Assembly (NCBI RefSeq): GCF_024213555.1
Contig: NZ_JANAVO010000001.1
Location: forward strand, 1,984,001 to 2,048,000
Reading direction: 5' to 3'
Length of the DNA stretch: 64,000 nt
From: Allokutzneria sp. A3M-2-11 16
Lineage (GTDB): Bacteria > Actinomycetota > Actinomycetes > Mycobacteriales > Pseudonocardiaceae
Position numbers and translations under genes: made by a program. The notes under the pieces are model-generated. The model made no database searches. It was given only the letters and a program-made list of their open reading frames with translations, and was not told the origin of the DNA. Positions 42,232 to 51,540 of the stretch are shown here, in pieces (the first letter of the stretch is position 1; each line of letters starts with the position of its first letter).

Positions 42232-43182
42232 GTGGCAAAGCGCGCAGCGGCCAAGCGCAAGGGTCGCGGAAGCGACGCCGTCGAGGGTGCGGTCAACGCC
42301 CGTCAACCGTGCCCCTGTGGCTCCGGCAAGCGCTACAAGGCCTGTCACGGCTCGTCCTACGGGCCGGCCGACGTGATCGTCACCCGCCCGTTCGACGGCC
42401 TCGCGGCCGAGTGCGAGCTGATCGCGCTGCGCGAGTTCGTGCCGTCCGCGACCGCGCCGCTGACGCTGAAGGAGGGCGAGCGCAAGGTCACGCTGGCCAC
42501 CGTGCTGCCGATGGCGGCGGCCGCGCTGGTGCGCAGCGACGGCGAGGCGTTCGTCGGCATGCAGGTGCAGACCCGGTCCGGCGACATCAGCGCCGACCTG
42601 GGCCGCTCGATCCGCTGGGCGCTGACCGCGAAGCCCGGCGACGTGCTCACCGTGGCGGCCGACTCGGGCGAGGAGGCCCGGCTGCAGGACGTGCTGACCG
42701 CCGACGCGGGCCTGGACGTCACCGTGCACGCCGACTTCGCCTGGTGGATCCCGGGTGAGGACGAGCCGACCGGCGAGGTCGCGCTGTCCCTCCAGCGGGC
42801 CAACGAGGCGATCATGCCGACCGAGCGGGTCACCGGCGTGACCGCCGCCTACTGGGTGGACGCGGGCGACAAGGCGCACATCCGCTGGGTGCGCCCGGAG
42901 CCGGAGGAGAAGCTGCTCGCCGCCATGGCCCGGCTCTCCGCCAAGGGCGAGCTGGACCTGGGCGAGAACACCCGCTACGCGGGCTGTTTCCGCGCGCACG
43001 GGCTGCTCGTCCCGGTGTGGGACATCGACAGGGAGATGCACGCCAAGGAGTGGGAGCAGCCCGTCGTCGAGCTGGGCAAGCGGCTGGACGCCGCGCTGGC
43101 CACGGTCGACAGCGAGCCGCTCACCGAGGCGGAGCGCCGTTCCCGGGACGGTCTGCGGGGCAGGCAGGTCACCCTGCGCTGA
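42232..43182 (+). CDS. DUF5926 protein with N-terminal SEC-C zinc motif
   Basis: 316 residues from GTG 42232. The SEC-C motif PCPCGSGKRYKACHG at about residues 26-40 binds zinc, as in SecA tails. The rest (FDGLAAECELIALREFVPSA, later RSIRWAL and MHAKEWEQPVVELGKRLD) matches the DUF5926 family of actinobacteria. Function unknown; a role near translocation or ribosomes is speculation. A long terminator follows. Confidence 0.85.
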   Translation: MAKRAAAKRKGRGSDAVEGAVNARQPCPCGSGKRYKACHGSSYGPADVIVTRPFDGLAAECELIALREFVPSATAPLTLKEGERKVTLATVLPMAAAALVRSDGEAFVGMQVQTRSGDISADLGRSIRWALTAKPGDVLTVAADSGEEARLQDVLTADAGLDVTVHADFAWWIPGEDEPTGEVALSLQRANEAIMPTERVTGVTAAYWVDAGDKAHIRWVRPEPEEKLLAAMARLSAKGELDLGENTRYAGCFRAHGLLVPVWDIDREMHAKEWEQPVVELGKRLDAALATVDSEPLTEAERRSRDGLRGRQVTLR

Positions 43183-43195
43183 CCGCGCGGCAACC

Positions 43196-43235
43196 GATGC
43201 CGGGCGCGCTCGCGGAGCGCGCCCGGCATCTTTTT
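43196..43235 (+). terminator. Rho-independent terminator
   Basis: Perfect 15-bp stem (43196-43210 with 43216-43230), loop CGCGG, followed by TTTTT. It ends the DUF5926 transcript. Confidence 0.95.
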
Positions 43236-43319
43236 GGTATCCGGAGGCAACCTTCGCGGACTTCGCCGCGTGTTCCCCCTGACGGCGCGCATGGCGGGAT
43301 GGATGGAGGGCGGTGAGGG

Positions 43320-44018
43320 ATGAGCCTCGACCAGGAACTGCGCCGGTTGTTCGACGACGAGCGCTTGGAGCTGCCGGTCCGTCCCGACGCGGAGCACGCC
43401 GTGCTGCGCGGCGCGAAACGGCGGCGCACGCGCAGGCGCGCCCTCGCCGCCGGGGGTGCCGCCGTCGCCGTGGTCGCCGCGCTGGCGGGCGGGATCGTGC
43501 TCACCGACCTCGGGCGGACCGCGTCCGCGCCGCCCGCCACCGACCGGAGCGATCCCGTGCCCACCCCCGCTCCCGGCCGGATCGACACCGTCCCGCACGA
43601 CGTCATCGGCCCGCACGGCCTCGGCAGGCTGAGCCTGGGCATGACGGAGGCCGACGCCGTCGCCACCGGGCTGATCAAGGCCAACTCCAAGGAGAAGTCC
43701 GAGGACGGGTGCCGCGGCTACAACTACGCCGACGAGACCGTCCGGCACGGCTACTACTCCCTGCTGTTCTCCGACAAGCACGGCCTGGTGCGGCTGGAGG
43801 CCAGGCGCGGGACGAAGACCCCGGAGGGCATCCGGATCGGCTCGTCCGTCCGTGACGTGGAGCGGGTCTACACCGCGAGCAAGATGTGGCACGGCGCAGT
43901 CGGCGAGAGAATCACCGACGTCCCGGGCAACCCGGACGCCAACTACTGGCTGATCGTGCGCGACGACGTCCTCACCGAGGTTCGGCTGGAGCTGAAGGAA
44001 CAGGACTGCTACCGCTGA
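43320..44018 (+). CDS. Single-pass membrane protein of the ECF locus (sibling 2)
   Basis: 232 residues. It starts MSLDQELRRLFDDERLELPV, has a basic patch GAKRRRTRRR, one membrane helix (AVVAALAGGIVLTDLG) and an external domain with GPHGLGRLSLGMTEADAVATG, which resembles the GFGALRLGMTRKQ region of the 44595 gene. Its nearest sigma gene (44104) is downstream, so the partnership is uncertain. I do not recognise a named family. Confidence 0.6.
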   Translation: MSLDQELRRLFDDERLELPVRPDAEHAVLRGAKRRRTRRRALAAGGAAVAVVAALAGGIVLTDLGRTASAPPATDRSDPVPTPAPGRIDTVPHDVIGPHGLGRLSLGMTEADAVATGLIKANSKEKSEDGCRGYNYADETVRHGYYSLLFSDKHGLVRLEARRGTKTPEGIRIGSSVRDVERVYTASKMWHGAVGERITDVPGNPDANYWLIVRDDVLTEVRLELKEQDCYR

Positions 44019-44103
44019 CGAGTTCTCGGACTCGGGGCAACCCGGAGGGGGTGTCGAGCGTGTACTCGCTGACAACGGGGTGGAGTTTCATGGGGACGGG
44101 ACG

Positions 44104-44598
44104 ATGGAAGAGGACTTCGGCGAGTTCGTGCGGGCGGCGCTACCCGGCCTTTTGCGGTACGGCCACGCGCTGACAGGGAACCCGCACGATGCCGCCGACC
44201 TCGTGCAGTCGGTGCTGGAGAAGGTGGGCTCGCGCTGGTCGGCGCTGCTGCGCAAGGGCCAGGAGCCGCGGGCGTACGTGCGCAGGTCGATGGCCAACGC
44301 GCACGTCAGCCGCTGGCGGCGGACGCGCAGGGAGAACCTGGTCGCCGACCTGCCCGACGTCTCGATCCACCACGACCACGACCGGCTGGAGGACGAGCCG
44401 CTGTGGCAGGCGCTGCGGGCGCTGCCGCCGAAGCAGCGCGCGGTGATCGTGCTCCGGTACTACGACGGGCTGTCCGAGGCCGAGATCGCCGAGTCGCTCG
44501 GGGTGACCAAGGGGACGGTGAAGAGCCAGACCAGCAAGGCGATGGCGTCGCTGCGGTTGCGGCTGGGCAACCTGGTCGAGGACGGAGGTGACCGGTGA
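44104..44598 (+). CDS. ECF sigma factor of the actinobacterial SigE family
   Basis: 164 residues from ATG 44104. Region 2: GHALTGNPHDAADLVQSVLE with SRWRRTRREN; region 4: PKQRAVIVLRYYDGLSEAEI and GTVKSQTSKAMASLR. It fits the small SigE70_actino type. Stop overlaps the next start (GTGA), so the downstream membrane protein is probably its regulator. Confidence 0.92.
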   Translation: MEEDFGEFVRAALPGLLRYGHALTGNPHDAADLVQSVLEKVGSRWSALLRKGQEPRAYVRRSMANAHVSRWRRTRRENLVADLPDVSIHHDHDRLEDEPLWQALRALPPKQRAVIVLRYYDGLSEAEIAESLGVTKGTVKSQTSKAMASLRLRLGNLVEDGGDR

Positions 44599-45287
44599 AC
44601 CTCGACGACGAGCTCCGGCGGATGTTCCGCGACCAGCGGATAGACCTGGACCCCGCGCCCGCCGCCGAACGAACCATCGTCGCGGGAGCGCGCAGGCGCC
44701 GCCGCAACCGCCGCGGCCTCGCCGTCGGCAGTGGGGTCTTGGTGGCGGTGCTGGGCGTCGTCGGTGGCATGACCGCGTCGGGGTTCGGCGTCGACCACCT
44801 GCCCCCGGCCGTGTCCACGTCGACGACCGCGGCGAAGCAGCCGCTGCCGACCGTGCTGGGGCCCAACGGGTTCGGCGCGCTTCGGCTGGGCATGACGCGC
44901 AAGCAGGTGTACGACACCGGCATGGTGGAGCAGGACGTGGTGGACCAGCAGCAGGCCACCGAGCACAGGTGCACGGTGCACGAACTGCTGGACTCCTCGG
45001 GCGCCAGCTACGGGACGGTGGTCTTCTCGCGCACGAACGGGCTCGCCGAGATCCTGCCGCGCAACGCGCCCCGCACTCCCGAGGGCCTGCGCGCGGGGAC
45101 CACGGTCGAGCAGGCCGGGAGCATCTACCCCGACGTCGGCCGGGTCGTGCTGCGGTCCGGGTCCGGCAGCGCCCAGACGGCGGTGCCCGGCAACAGCAGG
45201 GCGGTCTACACCGTGGACTTCAACAACTCCAAGGTCACCGCGATCAGCCTGCGCTTCAACGACAGCGACGGCGACTGTTCGGGCTGA
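44595..45287 (+). CDS. Single-pass membrane protein, presumed sigma regulator (sibling 3)
   Basis: 230 residues, coupled to the sigma gene by a 4-nt overlap. MNLDDELRRMFRDQRIDLDP, then GARRRRRNRRG, one membrane helix and an external domain with GFGALRLGMTRKQVYDTG and two Cys. It is paralogous to the 43320 gene. Context argues for an anti-sigma role but no known zinc or anti-sigma motif is visible. Confidence 0.65.
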   Translation: MNLDDELRRMFRDQRIDLDPAPAAERTIVAGARRRRRNRRGLAVGSGVLVAVLGVVGGMTASGFGVDHLPPAVSTSTTAAKQPLPTVLGPNGFGALRLGMTRKQVYDTGMVEQDVVDQQQATEHRCTVHELLDSSGASYGTVVFSRTNGLAEILPRNAPRTPEGLRAGTTVEQAGSIYPDVGRVVLRSGSGSAQTAVPGNSRAVYTVDFNNSKVTAISLRFNDSDGDCSG

Positions 45288-45300
45288 GCCGGAACGACGA

Positions 45301-45333
45301 CGCCCGGTCAGTCCACAGTGGACTGACCGGGCG
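45301..45333. terminator. Bidirectional terminator
   Basis: A perfect 16-bp palindromic stem (45301-45316, 45318-45333) between the convergent membrane-protein and ferritin genes. Confidence 0.85.
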
Positions 45334-45348
45334 CCGTGGTGCTCGGGA

Positions 45349-45894
45349 CTAGACGGCGCCGCCGGCCGCCGGGGGAGCGGTCGGGTCGTCGCCCTCGGCG
45401 CCGACCTTCTCCCGCACCAGGAAGTCCTCGATGTGGAAGAGGTTGTCCCCGGCGCGGTCGACGATGGTGAGCAGCGTCGTCATCGAGGAGACCTCCTCGA
45501 CCTGCTCCTTGAGGAACCACTGCATGAACTGCTCGCCGAGGTAGTCGCCCTCGTCGCGGGCGGCCCGCGCCAGCGCGGTGATGTCCTCGGTGACCTTGCG
45601 CTCCTGCTGCAGCGCCAGTTCGACCGGCTCGCGCACGGTGGTGAAGTCGTTGCGGACCTCGTCGACGCCGGGGATCGCCACGTGCAGGCCGTTGTCCAGC
45701 AGGAACTGGACGACCATCATGGCGTGGTTGCGCTCTTCGAGCGCCTGCCGGTAGAAGTGCGCGGCCATCCGGGGCAGGTCCTGCGCGTCCAGCCAGACCG
45801 CGACGGCGATGTACTGCTGCGAGGCGGTGAACTCGTTGCGTACCTGCGCCCGCAGCAACTCGTGGAACTTCGTGGTGGTGGTGTTCGGGGCCAT
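45349..45894 (-). CDS. Ferritin (BfrB-like iron storage protein)
   Basis: 181 residues. Four-helix bundle with the ferroxidase residues E..E and EERNHAMM on helix 2 and E..QVEEVS on helix 4 (FLKEQVEEVSSMT). Length matches mycobacterial-type ferritins. It stores iron as a 24-mer. An IdeR-type site is not obvious in its promoter; instead a TTACC-GTC-GGTAA palindrome lies 80 bp upstream. Confidence 0.93.
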   Translation of the reverse strand: MAPNTTTTKFHELLRAQVRNEFTASQQYIAVAVWLDAQDLPRMAAHFYRQALEERNHAMMVVQFLLDNGLHVAIPGVDEVRNDFTTVREPVELALQQERKVTEDITALARAARDEGDYLGEQFMQWFLKEQVEEVSSMTTLLTIVDRAGDNLFHIEDFLVREKVGAEGDDPTAPPAAGGAV

Positions 45895-45973
45895 GACCGC
45901 AGACGCTACCCCGCGATCCGGCTATCCACCGGCGCTGAGCAGGTTCGATAGTGATAACCGGAGGGCTTTCATA

Positions 45974-45986
45974 TTACCGTCGGTAA
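45974..45986. promoter_or_regulatory. Palindromic operator TTACC-GTC-GGTAA
   Basis: Same palindrome as at 41306-41318 apart from the central base, within the 259-bp divergent gap between the ferritin gene and the secreted-protein gene. No other feature in that AT-richer gap could be assigned. Confidence 0.5.
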
Positions 45987-46153
45987 CTTGGGGTTGTGCT
46001 CACTCCCCGTATAGGGAAGGCTTGGGGTTAACTCGATGAGGCGACCTTGACTCTCCGAGGTTTACCTAGATCCATTTCTGTGGCACCTTCTCTCATGTCG
46101 GACGGAAGTTCCTTGGAGAACTTGGCCCGACAACCACAATCTTCTTTCGAAGG

Positions 46154-46963
46154 GTGAAATCCTTGTTCGGGAACCAGACGCGACGAGTGGGCCAGGGCGG
46201 CGTTGTCCGCCGGGCGCTCACCCGCTCCGCGCTGGTCCTGGGCGGGATCGCGGCCGGCGTGCTGCTCTCCTCGGGCACCGCGAGTGCCCAGGCCGAGCCC
46301 GTCGCCGCCGCCTTCGAGCCGGTGCTGCAGATCGTGCACACCGTCGAGGACGTCGCCACCCCCGTCGTCGAGCAGGTCACCGCCCCGGTGGTCGAGGCAG
46401 GCAAGGCCGTCGAAGGCACCGTGCACGGGGTCGTGCGCCACGTCTTCGGCGTCGTCACCGGCCGCGAGCTGGAGCGGCCCCGGCAGAGCGCGCCCCTGGT
46501 CTCCGGCCTCGCCGGACTGGTCGGGCTCGGCGCGCCGACGGCGGAGGGTTCCGCCCGTTCCTTCCCAGCCGTATCAGGAGACTCCCTGGTCGGCGATGGT
46601 TCCACCGACGAGAACGCGCCGGTGGACACCTCTCAGATTCCGGCGTCCGCGCTCAAGCGCACGCCGGTCGGCGTCCAGCAGCCCGCTGCGACGTCCTCCG
46701 CGGCCAACGCCGCGCAGTCCGGACCGCGTCCTGCCGACCCGGTCCGGCTCCCCGGTTCGCCCCTGCCGAAGCTCGCGATCATCGCGCCTTCGAGCACGAG
46801 TGCCTCCTCTGACGAGGACGCACGGGCGGACCAGCTGCCGAGCCACGCGGTGGGCTTCGACGCCCCCGGTGTGCGTGTGGTGAGCGAGCTGTCCATCAGC
46901 GCCGATGCGCTGGCGCGGATGGCTGGCGACGACCACCGGCAGCCCGGCACCACTCCTGACTGA
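46154..46963 (+). CDS. Secreted protein, unknown function
   Basis: 269 residues from GTG 46154. Signal peptide with an Arg-rich start (TRRVGQGGVVRRALTRS) and likely cut after ASAQA. The mature part is Val/Pro/Ala-rich: VEDVATPVVEQVTAPVVEA near the start, then Ser/Pro-rich and acidic. It lacks enzyme motifs and looks like a cell-surface or wall-spanning structural protein. The large chaplin-like repeat protein follows 162 bp later. Confidence 0.55.
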   Translation: MKSLFGNQTRRVGQGGVVRRALTRSALVLGGIAAGVLLSSGTASAQAEPVAAAFEPVLQIVHTVEDVATPVVEQVTAPVVEAGKAVEGTVHGVVRHVFGVVTGRELERPRQSAPLVSGLAGLVGLGAPTAEGSARSFPAVSGDSLVGDGSTDENAPVDTSQIPASALKRTPVGVQQPAATSSAANAAQSGPRPADPVRLPGSPLPKLAIIAPSSTSASSDEDARADQLPSHAVGFDAPGVRVVSELSISADALARMAGDDHRQPGTTPD

Positions 46964-47125
46964 AACCCCGCACGGCGAGCCGTCTGACGCTGTCTGCCAA
47001 CAGCGCACCAGACCGCTCGCCGTGTCGCGTTGAAGAACCACTCCTCAGGTCCAGGCGACCACTTTCCGCACTGCCATGCGATGGCGCCTGTTTTCTTCCC
47101 GCAAGGGACTACGAAAGGAACAATA

Positions 47126-50044
47126 ATGAACACCTGGGCGAAGCGTGGAATCCGCGCCGCGATTGTTACCGGTGGGATGTTCATGCTAGGTGCCGGTGTT
47201 GCTCAGGCCCACGAGGCCGACAACCCCGATCGCCCCATCAACACCGTCGACGGCACGATCACCGTGAAGGTGAACATCGACGGCAACCAGATCGGCGCTC
47301 CGCTCGGTCTGACCAAGATCGACCTGCCCAAGGTCCAGCGCGACATCTCGATCAACCCGACCGCCGTGGTCGAGGGCCTGGTCGGCAAGGAGGGCGCCAA
47401 GCTCCTCCGCGGCAACACCGTGCAGCCCGAGGTCGTCGTCCCGGTCAACGTGACCGGCAACGCGGTCGCCATCCTGGGCGGCAAGGCTGAGGCCCAGAGC
47501 AGCTCCGTCACCTCCGCCAGCAGCGGCGGCGGCGTGGAGACCGACGGCTCCGAGCACCCGGTCGCGGGCAACGTCGTCGCCCCGCAGATCGCCCTGCCGG
47601 TCGACATCTCCGGCAACGCGATCGCCGCGATCGCCGGCCGCGCCGAGACCCACAGCTCCTCCGAGGTCAACGCCAGCACCGGTGGCCCGATCTCCACCTC
47701 GGGCGAGGAGTCCCCGCTCGCGGGCAACGTCATCTCGCCGCAGGCGGCCATCCCCGTGCAGGTGACCGGCAACGCGATCGCCGCGGTGCTCTCCGGCGCG
47801 GAGACCAACTCCGAGTCGAAGGTCGGCGCGGCCTCCGGCGGCGACATCACCACCACCGGTGAGGACGGCGCGGGCGCTGGCAACATCGTGGCCCCCACCG
47901 CCGCGCTGCCCATCGAGGTCAACGGCAACGCGCTGGGCGCGGTGCTGAGCCTGCCCGACTCGAACTCCAAGACCGAGCTGTGCGCCGAGGCCGGTGGCGA
48001 CCGCACCACCACCGGTGAGGACGCCATCCTCGCGGGCAACCTGATCGCTCCGTTCGTCGCGGGCCCGGTCGTGGCCTCCGGCAACGGCGGCGGCGTGCTC
48101 GTCAACGCGGACGCGGACAACTCGTCCTCGACCGACGTCTCGGCCACCGGCACCACCCGCACCAGCGGTGAAGAGGGCGTCATCGCCGGCACGCTGGTCT
48201 CCCCGGCCGCCGCGCTGCCCGTCGAGCTCGCGGGCAACGCCCTCGGCGCCGTGTCCAACGTGGACGCCGCGGACGAGCAGGTCATCTCCTCGGTCGCCGG
48301 TGGCGACCGCTTCTCCAACGGTGACAACGGTGTTGTCTCCGGCACCGTGGCCGCCCCGAACGTGACCGGCCCGGCCGGCGCGCTCGGCAACGTCGCGGGT
48401 GTGCTGCTCAACGGTGACGCCCAGCAGAACAACACGGTCGACGTGCAGGCGGGTGGCTACACCGGCAGCACCGGCAACGAGGCCCTCGTCAGCGGCAACG
48501 TGCTGCAGCCGTCGGTCGCCGCGCTGCCCCAGGTCTTCGGCAACGCCGGTGGCGTGCTCACCAACGTCGAGACCCACGTGACCAACGACCGCACCAGCAA
48601 CAGCGGTGGCAACACCAACGCCGACGACGACGCCGGTGTCGTCTCCGGCAACGCGGTCGCCCCGACCGTGGCCGGTCCGTTCGACGTGTTCGCCATCTCG
48701 GGCGGCGTGGCCTCGCACACCGACGCCACGGTGGAGAACTCGGCCGACGTGAAGGCCGGTGGCGAGGTCAAGGCGTACGGCAAGGACGGCCTGCTGGCCG
48801 GCACCGTCGTGCACCCGGCCGTGGCTCGCCCGACCCAGGTCTTCGGCCTGGCGGGTGGCGTTCTGACCCACGCCGACTCGCTGTCCTCCAACGAGGTCGT
48901 CTCCACCTCCGGTGGCGACACCATCACCGGTGGCGAGGAAGGCGCGCTGACGGGCAACACCGTCGCGCCTTCGCTGTCCGGCGCGACCCAGCTGTTCGGC
49001 ATCGCCCCCGGTGTCGCCAGCAACGCGGGCACCACGGCCAGCAACCTGACCGACACCAAGGCCGGTGGCGACCACACCACCTCCGGCTCGGACGGCGCCC
49101 TCGCCGGCAACATCGTCGACCCGTCGCTGGCCCCGCCGGTCCAGGTCTTCGGCACCGCCGCTGGCGTGGCGTCGAAGCTGGACGCCGAGGCCGCGAACGC
49201 GATCACCTCGATGTCCGGTGGCACCAACACCACTGACGGCAGCAACGCGGCCGTCTCCGGCAACGTGGCGTGGGTGCCGCTGGCCGGTGCGGTGCAGCTG
49301 TTCGGCAACGCCGTCGGCGCCGCCACCAACAACTCCGCCGCCGCCACCAACGACGTGGTCTCCGAGACCGGCTCCGCCACCGCCACCGACGGCACCGGCG
49401 GCGCCCTCGCGGGCAACGTGGTGAACCCGGCGCTGGGCCCGGTGGGCCAGGTCTTCGGCAACGCCGTCGCGGCCGCCGCGGTCAACGACGGCCTCGGCTC
49501 GAACGTCACCGCGGTCAGCGCCGGTGGCGAGAGCACCTCGGCCGGTGACAACGGCGCGGTGGCCGGCAACATCGTCCACCTGCCGCTGGGCCCGGTGGGC
49601 CAGGTCTTCGGCAACGCGGTCGGTGCCCCGGCGGGCAACGCCACCGGTGTCGCGGACAGCACGCTGGACTCGGTCGTCGGCGGCGCCACCACCACGAGCG
49701 GCCACGGCCTCTCCGGTGTCGACGCGGTCGTGCCGGTCGGCGCGGGCGTCCAGGTCTTCGACATCCCGGTGCGGGTGCTGGGCCAGGCGCTGGCCACCGG
49801 TGCCCACGCGACCTCCGTGGTCGTCGGCGAGGAGCCCGCTCAGGCTCTGATCCCGGTCACCGACCCGAAGCTGCTGGCCGCCACCGAGCTGCCCACCATG
49901 CCGCAGCCGCGCACCGCCAACGCCCTCCCGCTGCCGGCGGACCTGGTGCAGCTGCCCAAGCTGCCCGCGCTGCCCAAGCTGCCCGAGGTCGGGGGCGCCC
50001 CGGCGCTCGGCATGATCGACATGCTGCGCATGTTCAAGGGCTGA
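47126..50044 (+). CDS. Secreted protein of fifteen ~51-residue chaplin-like repeats
   Basis: 972 residues from ATG 47126 with GAAAGGA upstream (a longer frame from 47030 lacks a site). The signal peptide ends VAQA; mature protein starts HEADN. From about residue 96 to 864 (47411-49716) fifteen tandem repeats of 51-52 residues each start near G(N/T)xVxPxxxxPVxVxGNAxGV and end with a Gly/Thr/Ser-rich turn and a GxxGAxxxGN-like junction. The first half resembles the chaplin domain of Streptomyces aerial-hypha surfactant proteins (GNxVxxPVxxPVNVxGN) but the Cys pair is absent; only repeat 4 has a single Cys. A 100-residue Leu/Pro tail (LPKLPALPKLPEV) follows. Likely a surface-active or amyloid-like envelope protein. 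Confidence 0.85.
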   Translation: MNTWAKRGIRAAIVTGGMFMLGAGVAQAHEADNPDRPINTVDGTITVKVNIDGNQIGAPLGLTKIDLPKVQRDISINPTAVVEGLVGKEGAKLLRGNTVQPEVVVPVNVTGNAVAILGGKAEAQSSSVTSASSGGGVETDGSEHPVAGNVVAPQIALPVDISGNAIAAIAGRAETHSSSEVNASTGGPISTSGEESPLAGNVISPQAAIPVQVTGNAIAAVLSGAETNSESKVGAASGGDITTTGEDGAGAGNIVAPTAALPIEVNGNALGAVLSLPDSNSKTELCAEAGGDRTTTGEDAILAGNLIAPFVAGPVVASGNGGGVLVNADADNSSSTDVSATGTTRTSGEEGVIAGTLVSPAAALPVELAGNALGAVSNVDAADEQVISSVAGGDRFSNGDNGVVSGTVAAPNVTGPAGALGNVAGVLLNGDAQQNNTVDVQAGGYTGSTGNEALVSGNVLQPSVAALPQVFGNAGGVLTNVETHVTNDRTSNSGGNTNADDDAGVVSGNAVAPTVAGPFDVFAISGGVASHTDATVENSADVKAGGEVKAYGKDGLLAGTVVHPAVARPTQVFGLAGGVLTHADSLSSNEVVSTSGGDTITGGEEGALTGNTVAPSLSGATQLFGIAPGVASNAGTTASNLTDTKAGGDHTTSGSDGALAGNIVDPSLAPPVQVFGTAAGVASKLDAEAANAITSMSGGTNTTDGSNAAVSGNVAWVPLAGAVQLFGNAVGAATNNSAAATNDVVSETGSATATDGTGGALAGNVVNPALGPVGQVFGNAVAAAAVNDGLGSNVTAVSAGGESTSAGDNGAVAGNIVHLPLGPVGQVFGNAVGAPAGNATGVADSTLDSVVGGATTTSGHGLSGVDAVVPVGAGVQVFDIPVRVLGQALATGAHATSVVVGEEPAQALIPVTDPKLLAATELPTMPQPRTANALPLPADLVQLPKLPALPKLPEVGGAPALGMIDMLRMFKG

Positions 50045-50066
50045 GGCTGACCAACTCCAATCGGGA

Positions 50067-50102
50067 CGCCCGCCCCACTGTGGGTGCAACCAGGGGCGGG
50101 CG
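50067..50102 (+). terminator. Terminator after the repeat protein
   Basis: A 10-bp GC-only stem (50067-50076 with 50093-50102) 22 nt after the stop of the repeat-protein gene. Confidence 0.55.
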
Positions 50103-50146
50103 CTCCTAATCCGGTTTTCCTCCTCAGACGGGCACTTGCACACCGG

Positions 50147-50184
50147 GCGGGCCCGGAACGTCACAGACGTTCCGGGCCCGCTTT
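50147..50184. terminator. Strong hairpin before the arcA stop
   Basis: A perfect 16-bp stem (50147-50162 with 50166-50181), loop ACA, followed by TTT on the plus strand. It probably stops rightward transcription before the convergent arginine deiminase gene and can act in both directions. Confidence 0.8.
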
Positions 50185-50198
50185 GCGTTGTGCGGCAA

Positions 50199-51419
50199 CT
50201 ACTTCAAAGGCGCTCGCAGCATCGGGCAGGACATGCAGCGCGGTCCGCCCCGTCCGGAACCCAGCTCAGAACCGGAGATCCGCAGCACCTCGATGCCCGC
50301 GTGCTCAAGGCGTTCGTTGGTCTCGACGTTGCGTTCGTAGGCGACCACCACGCCCGGCGCGACGGCCAGCGTGTTGTTGCCGTCGTCCCACTGCTCGCGC
50401 TCCGCGGTGACCGGGTCCAGACCGGTGTCGATCACCCGCAGCCGCGAGATGCCCATCGCCTCGGCCGCCGCCTCCAGGAACGGCTCCGGACCGGTCACCT
50501 TGACCCCGTCCGATCCGTCCGGCCGGATCGAGTACGCCGACAACGTGTCCCGCACCGCCGGGTACATCACCACCGCGTCCCGGTCGACCATCGTGCACAC
50601 CGTGTCCAGGTGCATGGTCGCCCGCTCCTGCGCGATCGGCACCGCCAGCACCGTGTGCACCAGCCCGTCCGCGAACACCGACCGCGCGAAGGACTCCGCG
50701 CCCGCAGGCGTCGTGCGCTCGCCGACCCCGACCGCCAGCACGCCGGGGGACAGCAGCAGCACGTCGCCGCCCTCAAGGGGAGCGGAGTGCGCCCCGTACG
50801 CGCGGCCGCTGTGGCTGAACCTCGGGTGGTAGGCGTAGATCAGGTCGGTCAGCGCCGTCTCCCGCCGCCGCGCGGGCAGCGCCAGCGAGGTGATCGCCAC
50901 CCGGTCGCCGACCCACACCGACGAGTCCCTGGTGAACAACAGGTTCGGCAGCGGGTCCACGGCGAAGTCGTTCGGGTGGTGCATCCGGCGCACCAGCGAG
51001 GAGCCCTCGGCGGAAGGCAGCTCCTCGAAGGTCATCCCGGACATCAGCACCGAGGCCAGGGTGCGCGCGTCGACCCCGGAGAGGTGCGAGCGCAGCGCGT
51101 CGGCCAGGTCGAGGCCGAGGCGCCGCTCGTCGACGGCGGAGTGCACGCCCGCCGCGCGGGCCCGGCCGTCGGCGAGTGCCTCGCCGAGCAGGTCGGCCAG
51201 CAGCAGCACCTCGACGCCCCGGCCCGCGAGGGTCTCGGCGAAGGCGTCGTGCTCGGCCTGGGCCCGGTCCACCCACGGGATGCCGTCGAAGAGCAGCTGG
51301 TCGTTGTTGCGCGGGGTGAGGCGCTTGAGCTCGTCACCCGGCCGGTGCAGCAGGACGGTCCGCAGCGGACCGACCTCGCTGTCGACGCCGAGCGCCGTCG
51401 CGCTGGAAGGAGCTGTCAC
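50199..51419 (-). CDS. arcA: Arginine deiminase
   Basis: 406 residues from GTG 51419; earlier in-frame codons would run through a non-homologous segment. Key motifs: [43 protein letters not shown] and the active-site Cys in [11 protein letters not shown] near the C-terminus. It converts arginine to citrulline and ammonia. No ornithine carbamoyltransferase or carbamate kinase gene is adjacent, so it is a stand-alone enzyme here. Confidence 0.95.
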   Translation of the reverse strand: MTAPSSATALGVDSEVGPLRTVLLHRPGDELKRLTPRNNDQLLFDGIPWVDRAQAEHDAFAETLAGRGVEVLLLADLLGEALADGRARAAGVHSAVDERRLGLDLADALRSHLSGVDARTLASVLMSGMTFEELPSAEGSSLVRRMHHPNDFAVDPLPNLLFTRDSSVWVGDRVAITSLALPARRRETALTDLIYAYHPRFSHSGRAYGAHSAPLEGGDVLLLSPGVLAVGVGERTTPAGAESFARSVFADGLVHTVLAVPIAQERATMHLDTVCTMVDRDAVVMYPAVRDTLSAYSIRPDGSDGVKVTGPEPFLEAAAEAMGISRLRVIDTGLDPVTAEREQWDDGNNTLAVAPGVVVAYERNVETNERLEHAGIEVLRISGSELGSGRGGPRCMSCPMLRAPLK

Positions 51420-51540
51420 GTGGCGGAGACTAACCAACGCCCGGCGCGGCGGCCGCGAAGTGCAACATTCATTCGTTCGGGTAGCCTCCGACCGGTGTGG
51501 GCAGGGCCGCCCGCGCAACCATGCGGAGGGGTCTGCACAG

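Noticed and set aside
47411-49716. Tandem repeats as a CRISPR array
   Set aside because: Repeats are degenerate, 153-156 nt, in frame, and coding; there are no cas genes or spacers.
47186-50164. 992-residue antisense frame opposite the chaplin-like gene
   Set aside because: It mirrors the repeats of the sense gene and has no signal or domain of its own.
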